A DNA stretch of 64,000 nucleotides from Egibacter rhizosphaerae (GTDB lineage: Bacteria > Actinomycetota > Nitriliruptoria > Euzebyales > Egibacteraceae), in assembly GCF_004322855.1 (NCBI RefSeq), contig NZ_CP036402.1, positions 2,604,001-2,668,000 on the forward strand, given 5' to 3'. Below, in pieces: positions 23,609 through 32,001 of this stretch. The position numbers and the translations under genes were made by a program. Below the pieces are notes generated by a model. It was not told the origin of the DNA. It did no database searches and saw only the letters and a program-made list of their open reading frames with translations. The first letter of the stretch is position 1. Every line of letters starts with the position of its first letter.

Positions 23609-23740
23609 GTGAAGGCATACGAGACTCCCAGCATTACCGAACTGGGCTCGGTCGCGGCGATGACCCGCGGCGAGGGTGTCAAGGGCGACGACGACACACT
23701 CGCGTGGTTCATCAAGTACGGGACTGACCCCACGTCGTAG
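23609..23740 (+). CDS. Lasso peptide precursor A2 (C-terminal Ser)
   Basis: A 43-residue peptide from GTG, with GAGG 6 bases upstream. The leader has Y4-x2-P7-x-I9-x3-G13-x5-T19, identical in spacing to A1, and Thr at -2. The predicted core of 23 residues starts GEGVKGDDDT, so ring closure from Gly1 could use Asp8 or Asp9 (Asp7 is also present). The tail holds WFIKY, with bulky residues suited to plugging the ring, and ends GTDPTS. A C-terminal Ser is the site used by lasso peptide kinases, and an HprK-like kinase lies in the same locus. A strong terminator follows immediately. Confidence 0.88.
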   Translation: MKAYETPSITELGSVAAMTRGEGVKGDDDTLAWFIKYGTDPTS

Positions 23741-23754
23741 CTCGACCGAGGTAG

Positions 23755-23790
23755 GCGAAGGGCCCGCGCCGACTGGCGCGGGCCCTTCGC
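23755..23790. terminator. Strong hairpin between A2 and the convergent PqqD gene
   Basis: A perfect 16-bp stem (23755-23770 with 23775-23790) closes a GACT loop. There is no U-tract, as is common in GC-rich actinobacteria. It lies 14 bases after the A2 stop and 63 bases from the stop of the convergent PqqD gene, so it can serve both directions. Confidence 0.8.
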
Positions 23791-23853
23791 TTGCGCGGGT
23801 TTCGCGTGGTCGGCGCATTGGCCATTGGCCTAACCGATAGCCCAGCCTATGGG

Positions 23854-24117
23854 TCAGGCGTCCTCGATCAGATCACGTGTCCGCAGGTCCCCGAGGAACG
23901 CCTCCACATCGGCGCGGGCCTGGGCCTCATCGACATCGTAGTTCCCGGTCAATTCGGCAACGAGCTCATCGACGGTGGCGGGCTGTTGCAGCCGCTCCCA
24001 CAGCACGCGCCCGGTGCCGTTGACGCGGAAGTACACGGACCCGTCGAGATCCAGCACCACAACGTCGTCGTCGACGACCTGCCAGCTAAGGCCGCTGTCG
24101 CGGAGCTTCATCGCCAT
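23854..24117 (-). CDS. Lasso B1 / PqqD-like RiPP recognition protein
   Basis: The 87-residue protein has the RRE (PqqD) pattern: SGLSWQVVDDDVVVLDLDGS forms the first strands, followed by YFRVNGTGRVLWERLQ, PATVDELVAELTGNYDVDEA and AFLGDLRTRDLIEDA. B1 proteins bind the conserved leader residues (Tyr, Pro, Gly) and present the precursor to the B2 peptidase and the cyclase. The start is taken at ATG 24117, with GAAGGG 8 bases upstream; ATG 24111 or 24168 are alternatives. It is convergent with A2 and follows the nucleotidyltransferase gene. Confidence 0.82.
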   Translation of the reverse strand: MAMKLRDSGLSWQVVDDDVVVLDLDGSVYFRVNGTGRVLWERLQQPATVDELVAELTGNYDVDEAQARADVEAFLGDLRTRDLIEDA

Positions 24118-24169
24118 CCTCGTAACCCTTCCCCGGGGCGCGGGCCTGCTCTTGTCAGCGAGGTTCATG

Positions 24170-25390
24170 CTACCGGTCGGCGGTGCTTATGGCCTTCTGG
24201 GGCTCCGATTCCATGGAGTGTTGAGCGACGCGCCGGAGGAAGGCTTCCTGGGCCGCTGCACCCCCGGACTCGTAGCGATCCGACCCCGGATGATCCACGG
24301 GTAGACGGGCGGTCGGGGCTTCGTCCTCAGCCTCGCTCCGCCCGCGCCAGTGGGCCACGGCCTTCCGTGCCAGTTCCGCCCCGCTCGCGGTACCGCTGCC
24401 ACGAGTAGCGCGTGACAGAAGCCGCCCCCACGACGGGCCCCCGTCCTCGGCTTCGGCGGGGGCCGCCGCGAAGGCCGCGGAGGAGAGGCGGAGCCACATC
24501 CGTGGACCCACACCGCGGGTCCGCAGGGTGCGTGCTGCCGGAGGGCAGCCGATGCTCCGGTCGACGCGCTGCAATGCGGTGGCGAGAACGAGGCCGGCAC
24601 GCCAGCGCCGAGCGGTCTCCCCGATCTCCGTCGCGCTCGCCAAGGGGTTCTCCAGGAGGCGCTCGAGGTCCTTCAGCCAGACGAGGCGATGCCCCCCCGA
24701 CATCACCGCGTGCATGGCCACGTACACGATGGTGTCGGCCGCGCCGAGTGTGGGCACTTCGATACCGCCCACCGGGACGGTGCGCATCCGGGAGAATAGG
24801 TCAGCCATTGGGACGCGGAACTGCTTGCGCACGGCGTTGTCGTTGATGAGATGCCAGTGCACGTCTCCGGTGAGACCGCTGGGAAGCCGGACGTGCACCT
24901 CGCCCTTGAGCGAATCCCGGATCAGGGTCCAGTTCCGGTCGCGGACCTCAGCACCGTGCGCTTCGAGCGTGTCGAGCGCGTCGCCCAATCCGGCCCCGGG
25001 GACGACGAGGTCGAGATCCCCGTATGCTCGTAGGTCGACGCGTCCGTGAACGGGCTCCCCCAGAACTGGGCCTTTGATCGCCAACCATGGGATGCTCGCC
25101 TGCTCGAACGCGGTCATCACCGTTCGCAGATCGGAGAGCGCGCGAAGATGCGTGACAACGGTCCGGTCCATGGTGAGCTTGAGGCGCTCGCGTTCCAAGT
25201 GGGGGAGTTCGTCGCGATCACCGACCGCGCGGTACACGTACCCACCAACTCCGTGGAAGAAGGCGGCTTCCGCCAGGCCCTCAAGTTCGGCGGGGCTAGC
25301 GAACGTCAGCACGTCGTCGATGCTGGGGCCGACGCCCGGGCGCGCGACGCTCGCACGCAACAGGCGAGCGATGGTCCTGTTGAGCGCCAT
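24170..25390 (-). CDS. Nucleotidyltransferase-like protein (NTP_transf_5 family) of the lasso locus
   Basis: The 406-residue protein carries the nucleotidyltransferase block WLAIKGPVLGEPVHGRVDLR followed by AYGDLDLVVPGAG, with the acidic GDLDL site, at about residues 100-135. Further helical regions fit the PF14907 family. Such proteins recur beside HprK-like kinases, PqqD proteins and lasso genes, but the reaction is not established in general. It may add a nucleotide to the phosphorylated peptide or modify a cluster protein. The C-terminal 90 residues are low-complexity and acidic. It is cotranscribed with the B1 gene, separated by about 50 bases. Confidence 0.8.
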   Translation of the reverse strand: MALNRTIARLLRASVARPGVGPSIDDVLTFASPAELEGLAEAAFFHGVGGYVYRAVGDRDELPHLERERLKLTMDRTVVTHLRALSDLRTVMTAFEQASIPWLAIKGPVLGEPVHGRVDLRAYGDLDLVVPGAGLGDALDTLEAHGAEVRDRNWTLIRDSLKGEVHVRLPSGLTGDVHWHLINDNAVRKQFRVPMADLFSRMRTVPVGGIEVPTLGAADTIVYVAMHAVMSGGHRLVWLKDLERLLENPLASATEIGETARRWRAGLVLATALQRVDRSIGCPPAARTLRTRGVGPRMWLRLSSAAFAAAPAEAEDGGPSWGRLLSRATRGSGTASGAELARKAVAHWRGRSEAEDEAPTARLPVDHPGSDRYESGGAAAQEAFLRRVAQHSMESEPQKAISTADR

Positions 25391-25553
25391 CTAGGCCAGT
25401 CCTTCGAGCAGTGTTTGGCGCAGGATGCCACACCCAGCCATGTTGCCAAGCGAAGGTTTGTGACCTCGAGAGTGCTGAGTGCCCCGCCCCCCATGTGGCC
25501 GCGTAGCCTGTCGACAAGGCAAGGACTCGGTCAACCTCCGGTTGGGACGTGCC

Positions 25554-27707
25554 ATGGGGAGCAGTTCAGTGCCAGTGAACGAGCTGGCCGTGGTCGTGGT
25601 GACCTACAACGCTGCCAGCGTGGTGGGTGAGTTGTTGGACAGCTTGCCTGCGGCCGCCGATGGTCTTGAGCGTGTCCAACTGATCGTGGTCGACAACGAT
25701 TCCTCGGACGACACCGTCGCGATTGTTCGGACTGCACGACGCGACGCCACGATCGTTGAGACCGGACGCAACGGCGGGTACGCGGCGGGCTTCAACGCGG
25801 GCGTCGCGGCGGCAGCCCCCGCTCACGCCTATGCGCTGCTCAATCCCGATCTCGTCTTGCGGCCCCGGGCGTTGACACGCCTGGTGGAAGCCCTGGGTCG
25901 CCCGGAGGTCGGCATCGTGGTCCCTCGACTCGAAAATCCGCAGGGCCGGCTGCTGCCGTCGCTGCGTCGTGCGCCGACGGTGCGGCGAGCTGTCGGGGAG
26001 GCGCTGCTCGGGGGCTGGCGTGCCGGACGCCAGGCTGCATTCGGGGAGTTAGTCGTTGACCCGGGGGTCTACCGCGAGAGAACCGAGGCTGATTGGGCCA
26101 GCGGGGCCGCGATGGTGATCGACCGGGACTGCCTGCGAACGGTCGGCCCGTGGGACGAGTCCTTCTTTCTCTATTCGGAGGAGACGGAGTTCTGCCTGCG
26201 TGCCCGCGACCGGGGCTACCAAGTGATGTTGGAGCCCGACGCGGAGGCCGTACACATCGGTGGCGACGCGCCACAGTCGCCGCGACTGTGGGCCTTGCTG
26301 CGAACGAACGGTGTGCGGCTGTTCGCGCGACGTCACGGGTGGCTGCAGGCGCAAGCCTTTCGCGCAGTCGTCATGGTCGGCGAGCTGTTGCGGGCAGCCG
26401 TGAGGCGCCGAGAGGTGCACGCGGTCGCCTGGCGCGCGTTGGCGAGCATGCGACTCAGGAGGCGGGGCGCTGACGCGGGTTTTCGCCGGAGCCGATCCCG
26501 CTCCCGATCCCCCCATGTGCTGATCGTGGTTGAGAACCTCCCCGTCCCGCTCGACCGGCGCGTGTGGCTCGAGGCCCAGGCCCTGGTGGAGGAGGGCTAT
26601 CGCGTCTCCGTGATCTGTCCGAAGGGCCCCGGCGATCCCGCCTTCGAGCAACTCCACGGGGTGCACCTCTACAAGTACCGACCCTTCCCGCAGACCCGAG
26701 GTGCCCTCAGCTTCATCCTCGAATTCGCCTACTGCTGGCTAGCCACCGCACGGCTGACCGCGAAGGTGGCCAAGCGTCAACGCATCGACGTCTTCCAGGC
26801 CTGCAACCCCCCGGACACCTTCTTTGCGCTCGCGGCGCTGCTTAAGCCGTTCGGCACCCGCTTCGTCTACGACCAGCACGACCTCTGCCCCGAGGTCTAC
26901 ATGACGAAGTTCGGCGACGAGGGCGGGCTCCTGTTGCGAGGGCTCTTCCTGCTGGAGCGCCTCACCTATGCGACCGCCGACCACGTCATCGCGACGAACG
27001 AGTCCTATCGCCGAGTGGCGCTCGAGCGGGGTCGCCTCTCGCCCGATCAGGTCACCGTGGTGCGCAACGGCCCGGACCTGTCGCGGCTCTACCGCGTGGC
27101 GCCGCAGCCTGAGCTCAAGGAGGGCCGGGCGCACCTGGCGGTGTACCTGGGGATCATGGGGCCGCAGGACGGGGTCGACATGGTGATCCGCGCCGCCGCC
27201 GCGATGCGCGACGAGTTCGACCGCCACGACGTGCAGTTCGCCCTGCTTGGCTTCGGGGACTCGCTCGAGGACCTGCAGCGCCTCGCCGAAGACCTCGGCG
27301 TGACCGACCGGGTGACGTTCACTGGGCGCGCGGACGACGAGATGATCCGTGCCTACCTCTCGACCGCCGACGTCGGCCTCTCGCCCGACCCGCCGACACC
27401 GTTCAACGACGCCTCGACGATGAACAAGACGATGGAGTACATGGCGTTCGGGCTGCCGGTGGTCGCGTTCGATCTCACCGAGACGCGCGTGAGCGCAGGT
27501 GACGCTGCGATCTACGTCTCGGATGGGGATCCGATGTCGTTCGGCAGGGCGGTGCTCACGCTCCTCGACGACCCTGAGGAAGGCGTGCGCCGTGGAGCGA
27601 TGGGTGAGGGTCGTGTCAGTGAGCAGTTGGCGTGGTCTCACCAACGCGATAACTACTTGGCGGCGCTCTCGTGGCTCGCTGCAGGGCAGCGGGAAGTCCG
27701 TCAGTGA
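25554..27707 (+). CDS. Two-domain glycosyltransferase, GT2-GT4 fusion
   Basis: The 717-residue protein joins two transferases. Residues 1-320 are a rhamnosyltransferase-like GT2: LAVVVVTYNAASVVGELLDS, QLIVVDNDSSDDT, LLNPDLVLRP, and SEETEFCLRARDRGYQV. After an Arg/Ser-rich hinge (RRSRSRSRSPH) residues about 335-717 are a GT4: VLIVVENLPVPLDRRVWLEA, VYDQHDLCPEVYM, VVRNGPDL and an EYMAFGLPVVAFDL donor site. The fusion could add two successive sugars to a lipid-linked repeat unit. The ATG at 25554 is used; a GTG at 25569 is also plausible. It opens the polysaccharide block next to the lasso locus. Confidence 0.85.
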   Translation: MGSSSVPVNELAVVVVTYNAASVVGELLDSLPAAADGLERVQLIVVDNDSSDDTVAIVRTARRDATIVETGRNGGYAAGFNAGVAAAAPAHAYALLNPDLVLRPRALTRLVEALGRPEVGIVVPRLENPQGRLLPSLRRAPTVRRAVGEALLGGWRAGRQAAFGELVVDPGVYRERTEADWASGAAMVIDRDCLRTVGPWDESFFLYSEETEFCLRARDRGYQVMLEPDAEAVHIGGDAPQSPRLWALLRTNGVRLFARRHGWLQAQAFRAVVMVGELLRAAVRRREVHAVAWRALASMRLRRRGADAGFRRSRSRSRSPHVLIVVENLPVPLDRRVWLEAQALVEEGYRVSVICPKGPGDPAFEQLHGVHLYKYRPFPQTRGALSFILEFAYCWLATARLTAKVAKRQRIDVFQACNPPDTFFALAALLKPFGTRFVYDQHDLCPEVYMTKFGDEGGLLLRGLFLLERLTYATADHVIATNESYRRVALERGRLSPDQVTVVRNGPDLSRLYRVAPQPELKEGRAHLAVYLGIMGPQDGVDMVIRAAAAMRDEFDRHDVQFALLGFGDSLEDLQRLAEDLGVTDRVTFTGRADDEMIRAYLSTADVGLSPDPPTPFNDASTMNKTMEYMAFGLPVVAFDLTETRVSAGDAAIYVSDGDPMSFGRAVLTLLDDPEEGVRRGAMGEGRVSEQLAWSHQRDNYLAALSWLAAGQREVRQ

Positions 27708-27982
27708 TGCCGGGACGACTGACTGAGCCGTCAGGTGCTTCCGGAGGCGTCTCGGGCTTGCGTTAGACGGGTTGAGGCCGACAATGGCTGCAGGACTATC
27801 GGAAGGTGCCGGGGAACAGGGAGCTTCGGGAGGGATGGCCTACCGAGCGGTAGGCCTGCACAATTGGCCTCAGGCGGGGTGCCTACTCTCAGTCAATGAG
27901 CGGCGCAGCGCGCTACAGTTGGCATCGGGGCGCACCACCACGACCCTCGGGGGTCTCTCACACCGAAAGAAGGCGGGGCTCA
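27708..27982 (+). other. 275-bp leader region with hairpin before the Wzz-like gene
   Basis: No gene is supported here. A perfect 8-bp stem GGCCTACC/GGTAGGCC with GAGC loop lies at 27837-27856, and the DNA is less GC-rich than its surroundings. It could be a terminator of the glycosyltransferase gene or part of a structured leader. No riboswitch consensus was recognised with confidence. Confidence 0.4.
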
Positions 27983-29134
27983 ATGGATGTCCTGACGCTG
28001 GCTCGAATCCTTCTGCGGCGCTGGTACGTGGTGCTTCCGCTCTTGGCTCTGGCTGGCGCGGGGGCATTTCTGCTGTACCAGCGCGGCTCACCCGTGTACA
28101 GCACGAGCGCGTCGCTTCTGTTCGCTGACCCCTCGATGCAGTCGGCGGAAGAGCGAGGGGGCCAAGATGCCACCGCCGCTGGAGTCGCCTCGCCCAGGGT
28201 CATCGCTGCGGTCATGCAGGATTCGGAAGTGCAGCAGCAGATCCTCGATGGTGGCGGATCCCCTGACTACGACGTCGCACTCGGGGAGGACGGCGTTATC
28301 TCTGTACGCGCCCAAGCCGAGGATGACTCCGTCGCCGTCCGGACGGTCGAGCTCGTGCTCGACGAGGTGGGAGCCCAGATGCACCAGCGGCAGGAGGAGG
28401 CGGGGGTGCCCGAGGACGACCGGCTCGCGGTCGAGGTTCTCTCCAGCCCGGGCACTGCCCGACCATCTGAGGAGGACGAGGGCGAGGTCCTGGAGTACGA
28501 GGCCTCGGGCACCCTGCAGGTCCTCGGCGACTTCGGTGAGGGAAATCCCTACGCCGAGCCCGGTTTCACGTTCGGCGTCCTCCGGGAGGTCGCGACCAGC
28601 GACCGACGCATGCTCGAGTTGAGAGAGCAGGTCGAGGGATTGACCTTCAACATCGATGGAGAAGAGGCGCCGATCATGCGCCTCTCGGTGAGCGCTGAGG
28701 ATCCGAGAGAGGTCGGCGAGGCCTACGAATTGGTCAGCGCGGAGTTGTCCGAGGAACTCGAGCGTAGGCAGGAGGACATCGGGGTGCCCGCCGGCAATCG
28801 CATGCGCCTGCAGGAGTTGACCGAGCCGGGCATGGTCCAGGAGGAGACGGACGGTCTCGTGCGTCCGCTCGTGACGGTCGCGGGACTCGGCGTCGTCGTT
28901 GCGGTGGCGATGGCGTTGCTCGTAGACAATGTCGCAACGGCACTGAGCCGTCGCCGTTCGCACGAGAGTTGGACCACGGCGCGCACGCCGGCTACTCGTG
29001 AGCCGGAGCCAACGGGTGCTGATCGCCCCTCGGACGCCGGCGACCGACCGGGTCACGTGCCTGATAGCGACACGGACAGCCTCGAACCGGCCAGCTCTCG
29101 ATCCACGGTTCCGTCGAACTCTCACCGAAACTAG
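27983..29134 (+). CDS. Wzz-like chain-length determinant / polysaccharide co-polymerase
   Basis: The 383-residue protein has two membrane helices, one near residues 15-32 (YVVLPLLALAGAGAFLLY) and one near 295-315 (TVAGLGVVVAVAMALLV). They flank a long extracytoplasmic acidic helical region, the Wzz topology. The cytoplasmic tail is short and disordered with no BY-kinase ATP site, so any kinase partner would be separate. Such proteins set polymer length together with a Wzy polymerase, and the polymerase-like gene follows 11 bases later. Sequence similarity to the family is modest, so the call rests on topology and context. Confidence 0.68.
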   Translation: MDVLTLARILLRRWYVVLPLLALAGAGAFLLYQRGSPVYSTSASLLFADPSMQSAEERGGQDATAAGVASPRVIAAVMQDSEVQQQILDGGGSPDYDVALGEDGVISVRAQAEDDSVAVRTVELVLDEVGAQMHQRQEEAGVPEDDRLAVEVLSSPGTARPSEEDEGEVLEYEASGTLQVLGDFGEGNPYAEPGFTFGVLREVATSDRRMLELREQVEGLTFNIDGEEAPIMRLSVSAEDPREVGEAYELVSAELSEELERRQEDIGVPAGNRMRLQELTEPGMVQEETDGLVRPLVTVAGLGVVVAVAMALLVDNVATALSRRRSHESWTTARTPATREPEPTGADRPSDAGDRPGHVPDSDTDSLEPASSRSTVPSNSHRN

Positions 29135-29145
29135 GACGGGATGTC

Positions 29146-30555
29146 GTGATCGAGGCGGGATTCGCAGCGATCGGGGGCCTTGCCCTCCTGTACTTCTTCT
29201 TTCGACACTCCGAACGCGACGCGGTGACGCTGCTCACCATCTGGCTCGCGCTGCTCTGGTTGATGTCCGCTCGATGGGTGTTCGCGCCCCTCGGCGCGGT
29301 CGGGATGCCCGCCATCGTCTTCGGCGTCGGCCTGATGCTCATCTGGGTCTGGGCACGGCTCGTCCCACGTCCGAGCCTCCTGGCCGACGGTTTCCAACCC
29401 GTTCGCCTGGGATTCGGTGCCTACGCCAGTCTCGTGCTCGCGAGCTACGCCGTCGCACAGTTGCGTCCCCTGACGGAGCTCGAGACGACCAGTTCCGCGC
29501 GAGCGCTGATCACCCTCGCCTCGATGGGAGGCGTGGCACTGCTCGCCGCGGACGGCATCCGGGACCGGATTCGGCTCGAGAAGCTCCTTAAGCGGCTCGT
29601 GGCGGTAGCCACGATCGTCGGGCTCGTCGGATGGCTCCAGTTCTTCGTGGGAGTGGATCTCTCTCCGAATATGCGCCTGCCGGGGCTCAGTCAGCACGCG
29701 CCGATGATGGGGCTTCGGGACCGTTCACTGTTCGAACAGGCGTACGGCACCACGCTGCACCCGATCGAATTCAGCGTGGTCATGGCGGTCGTACTGCCCC
29801 TCGCCCTCCACTTTGCGTTGTTCGAGGTACAGCGCTGGAAGCGGGCGGGCTGGTGGGTGGCCGTCACGGTACTCGCCGTCGGCTGCCTGCTGTCAGTGGC
29901 GAGATCCGGCGTTGTGGCGATTGGGATCGCCATGCCGGTCTTGGCGCTCGGGTGGGGTTGGCGCTGGCGGTTCAACGGGGCAGTGTACGGCTTGGGCTTC
30001 GTTGCGGTGATGTGGGCGCTCGTGCCGGGCCTCATCGGAACGATTCGAGGCCTCTTCCAAGGTATGGACCACGATCCCAGCATCCAGGGACGTCGCGAAC
30101 GTGTTCCCATGGTGATCGAGCAGTTGCAGGAGAACGGATTCCTGGGCCTGGGCCCGGGAACCTTCACACCGGAGGAGTACTTCCTGCTCGATAACGCCTA
30201 CTACGGGGTGCTCTTGGAGCTCGGGTGGCCCGGGGTGTTCGTGGTGATCGCGATGCTCGGCTCCGGGATCGGGGCCGCCCTTGTCGCAAAGCGATACCAG
30301 GACCCTGAGACCCGGCACCTCTCGCAAGCGCTGATCGCAGGGATCGCGGTGATGCCGGTCGTGATGTCGACGTTCGATGCGCTGAGCTTCCAGACGAACG
30401 CGGGAACAACGTACTTGCTCCTTGGCGCCGCCGGGGCGCTCTGGCGCATCACGCTCCCCGATCGTGCATCCGCGGCACCGCCGGCTCAGGAACGGTCGGA
30501 CAAGTCGGGGCACGCCCCTAGCCTGCCCGAGGGAGGCGACACGCAGCGCGAGTGA
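29146..30555 (+). CDS. O-antigen polymerase/ligase-like membrane protein (Wzy-like)
   Basis: The 469-residue protein is highly hydrophobic with about ten membrane helices and a larger extracytoplasmic loop. The central region LSVARSGVVAIGIAMPVLAL matches the conserved Arg-Ser-Gly core of the O-antigen ligase/Wzy_C family. A later FLGLGPGTFTPEEYFLLDNA fits the loop segment that ends in a Tyr/Asn-rich motif. The family polymerises or ligates lipid-linked repeat units on the outer face of the membrane. GTG 29146 is the first start after the Wzz-like stop. Confidence 0.8.
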   Translation: MIEAGFAAIGGLALLYFFFRHSERDAVTLLTIWLALLWLMSARWVFAPLGAVGMPAIVFGVGLMLIWVWARLVPRPSLLADGFQPVRLGFGAYASLVLASYAVAQLRPLTELETTSSARALITLASMGGVALLAADGIRDRIRLEKLLKRLVAVATIVGLVGWLQFFVGVDLSPNMRLPGLSQHAPMMGLRDRSLFEQAYGTTLHPIEFSVVMAVVLPLALHFALFEVQRWKRAGWWVAVTVLAVGCLLSVARSGVVAIGIAMPVLALGWGWRWRFNGAVYGLGFVAVMWALVPGLIGTIRGLFQGMDHDPSIQGRRERVPMVIEQLQENGFLGLGPGTFTPEEYFLLDNAYYGVLLELGWPGVFVVIAMLGSGIGAALVAKRYQDPETRHLSQALIAGIAVMPVVMSTFDALSFQTNAGTTYLLLGAAGALWRITLPDRASAAPPAQERSDKSGHAPSLPEGGDTQRE

Positions 30556-30573
30556 GCTCTTGGCCCTACTCGG

Positions 30574-31845
30574 TTACTCGGTGTCGACCTGGACACGGCG
30601 GTACAGACGTCGTCGCGCAACCCTCTTGAAGGTCCCCAATAGGGACCGTGCTTTCTCCCGGACCGTCAGGCGCTTGAGCCATACGCGCCTGAGGGAGAAC
30701 CCTCGAAACCGGGGGGTCGCGGCGCCTGCCCAGCCGGAAGCCACGACACGACCCCACGTCGCCCCACGGGCGTGCAGCAGGTTCGGCTGCGAGGCGGGAA
30801 GGATCCCTGGGTCCGCCGGCTCTGCGGTGAGGGCTCCGGCCGCAACCGCAGAGTTCAGGATTCGACGGCCGCGTTGGGTGCGAGCCACAACCAGGGATCG
30901 CCCTGGTTCTCCCGGCGGGATCTCTCGGTACCAAGGGTCGCCCACAGCGATGTCCGCGAACTCGCCTGTGTGATCGGGGCAGATGTAGCAGCGCCATTGC
31001 CGGTGTCGCTGCAGGATCTTTCCCCACGACTCGTCGTAGGTGAGCCGGCGATACTCTGATCCACCGTCGGAGGTCCTGACGGATGCTTCTGCCATTCCCG
31101 GCCAACCATTCCCGCGGTACCGCAAGGAAGTCACCTGGCTGGGGTCGTCGATGCCCATCTGCTCGAGCATCTCGAGGGTTCCGCGCGTCGACGGCGTCCC
31201 CGCGCAGAAGATCGCGATCGTGAGCCCGAGGTTCTCGTCGAGACGCTCATTGCGCGCACGAGCCTTACTCGTGGCCGCCACATCACAGGGTTTTCCGATG
31301 AAGACGCAGGGATGCGGCGACTCCTCCACGAGGTCGAGACGATCGCAGGGGCTGGCCGGGGCGTACCTCGACCCGGTCGCTGCGAGCATCTCATCCCGCG
31401 ACCGGCTGAGGGTCGTCTCGTTCAAGTAGGGAACGTCGTCGCGGGCTTTGATGTGCAGGATTCCATGCATGCCCTGCTCTTCGAGACAGTGCAGAGCGAG
31501 TGCGGTGGCGGCTCCCCCGCTGGAGCCGGCATACCGTATGGCAGGGTCACCGGCGTAACCCTCCCAGACCTCCAGAACTGGACCCCAACCCTCGGCCAGC
31601 TCTGGCATGGCGTCCGAGAAGGCATCGGATGAGTGAGCCAGCGATACACCAGGGCAGACGGCAAGAGCGTCATCAGTGCGGACATCGTCTGCGTCAGGGC
31701 GCGTTGCGAGCACCGGCCGTACGCCATAATCCGGTGCGTCCGCCATCTTGATGACATCGGGCTGCGCGTAGGCGCAGGCCCCGCAGCCGAGGCAGAGTTG
31801 GCGATCCACTACCTCTTGAATGCTGTTGAGCGCGCGGCGGCCCAC
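30574..31845 (-). CDS. FrhB/FdhB-like iron-sulfur flavoprotein family protein in a polysaccharide locus
   Basis: The 423-residue protein belongs to the coenzyme F420 hydrogenase/dehydrogenase beta-subunit family. A ferredoxin-like start CLGCGACAYAQPD provides three Cys close together, and CRYI-type cysteines later (WRCYICPDHTGEFADIAVGD) complete the pattern. FIGKPCDVAATSKA and RYAGSSGGAATALALHCLEE are family blocks. Members encoded in exopolysaccharide clusters, often beside a pyruvyl transferase as here, have no settled reaction; redox chemistry on a sugar or pyruvyl donor is possible. It is divergent from the pyruvyl transferase gene. Confidence 0.8.
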   Translation of the reverse strand: MGRRALNSIQEVVDRQLCLGCGACAYAQPDVIKMADAPDYGVRPVLATRPDADDVRTDDALAVCPGVSLAHSSDAFSDAMPELAEGWGPVLEVWEGYAGDPAIRYAGSSGGAATALALHCLEEQGMHGILHIKARDDVPYLNETTLSRSRDEMLAATGSRYAPASPCDRLDLVEESPHPCVFIGKPCDVAATSKARARNERLDENLGLTIAIFCAGTPSTRGTLEMLEQMGIDDPSQVTSLRYRGNGWPGMAEASVRTSDGGSEYRRLTYDESWGKILQRHRQWRCYICPDHTGEFADIAVGDPWYREIPPGEPGRSLVVARTQRGRRILNSAVAAGALTAEPADPGILPASQPNLLHARGATWGRVVASGWAGAATPRFRGFSLRRVWLKRLTVREKARSLLGTFKRVARRRLYRRVQVDTE

Positions 31846-32001
31846 CGATGTCCTTTGATCCTGGGACCGCCAGGTTAGTCGGGGAGTCGACCGCCTGCTG
31901 GCTCGGTAGGCTAGCTGGTGGACGCAAGGCTCGGTCGGAGAAGGGAGCCGACCTTCGCGTCCCGGTCATCTTGGTTCGCAATCCCCGGTGAGGAGTCGCT
32001 G

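Noticed and set aside
27780-27980. A c-di-GMP or c-di-AMP riboswitch before the Wzz-like gene
   Set aside because: Only one clear hairpin is seen and the conserved riboswitch core elements could not be matched; an Rfam covariance search would decide.
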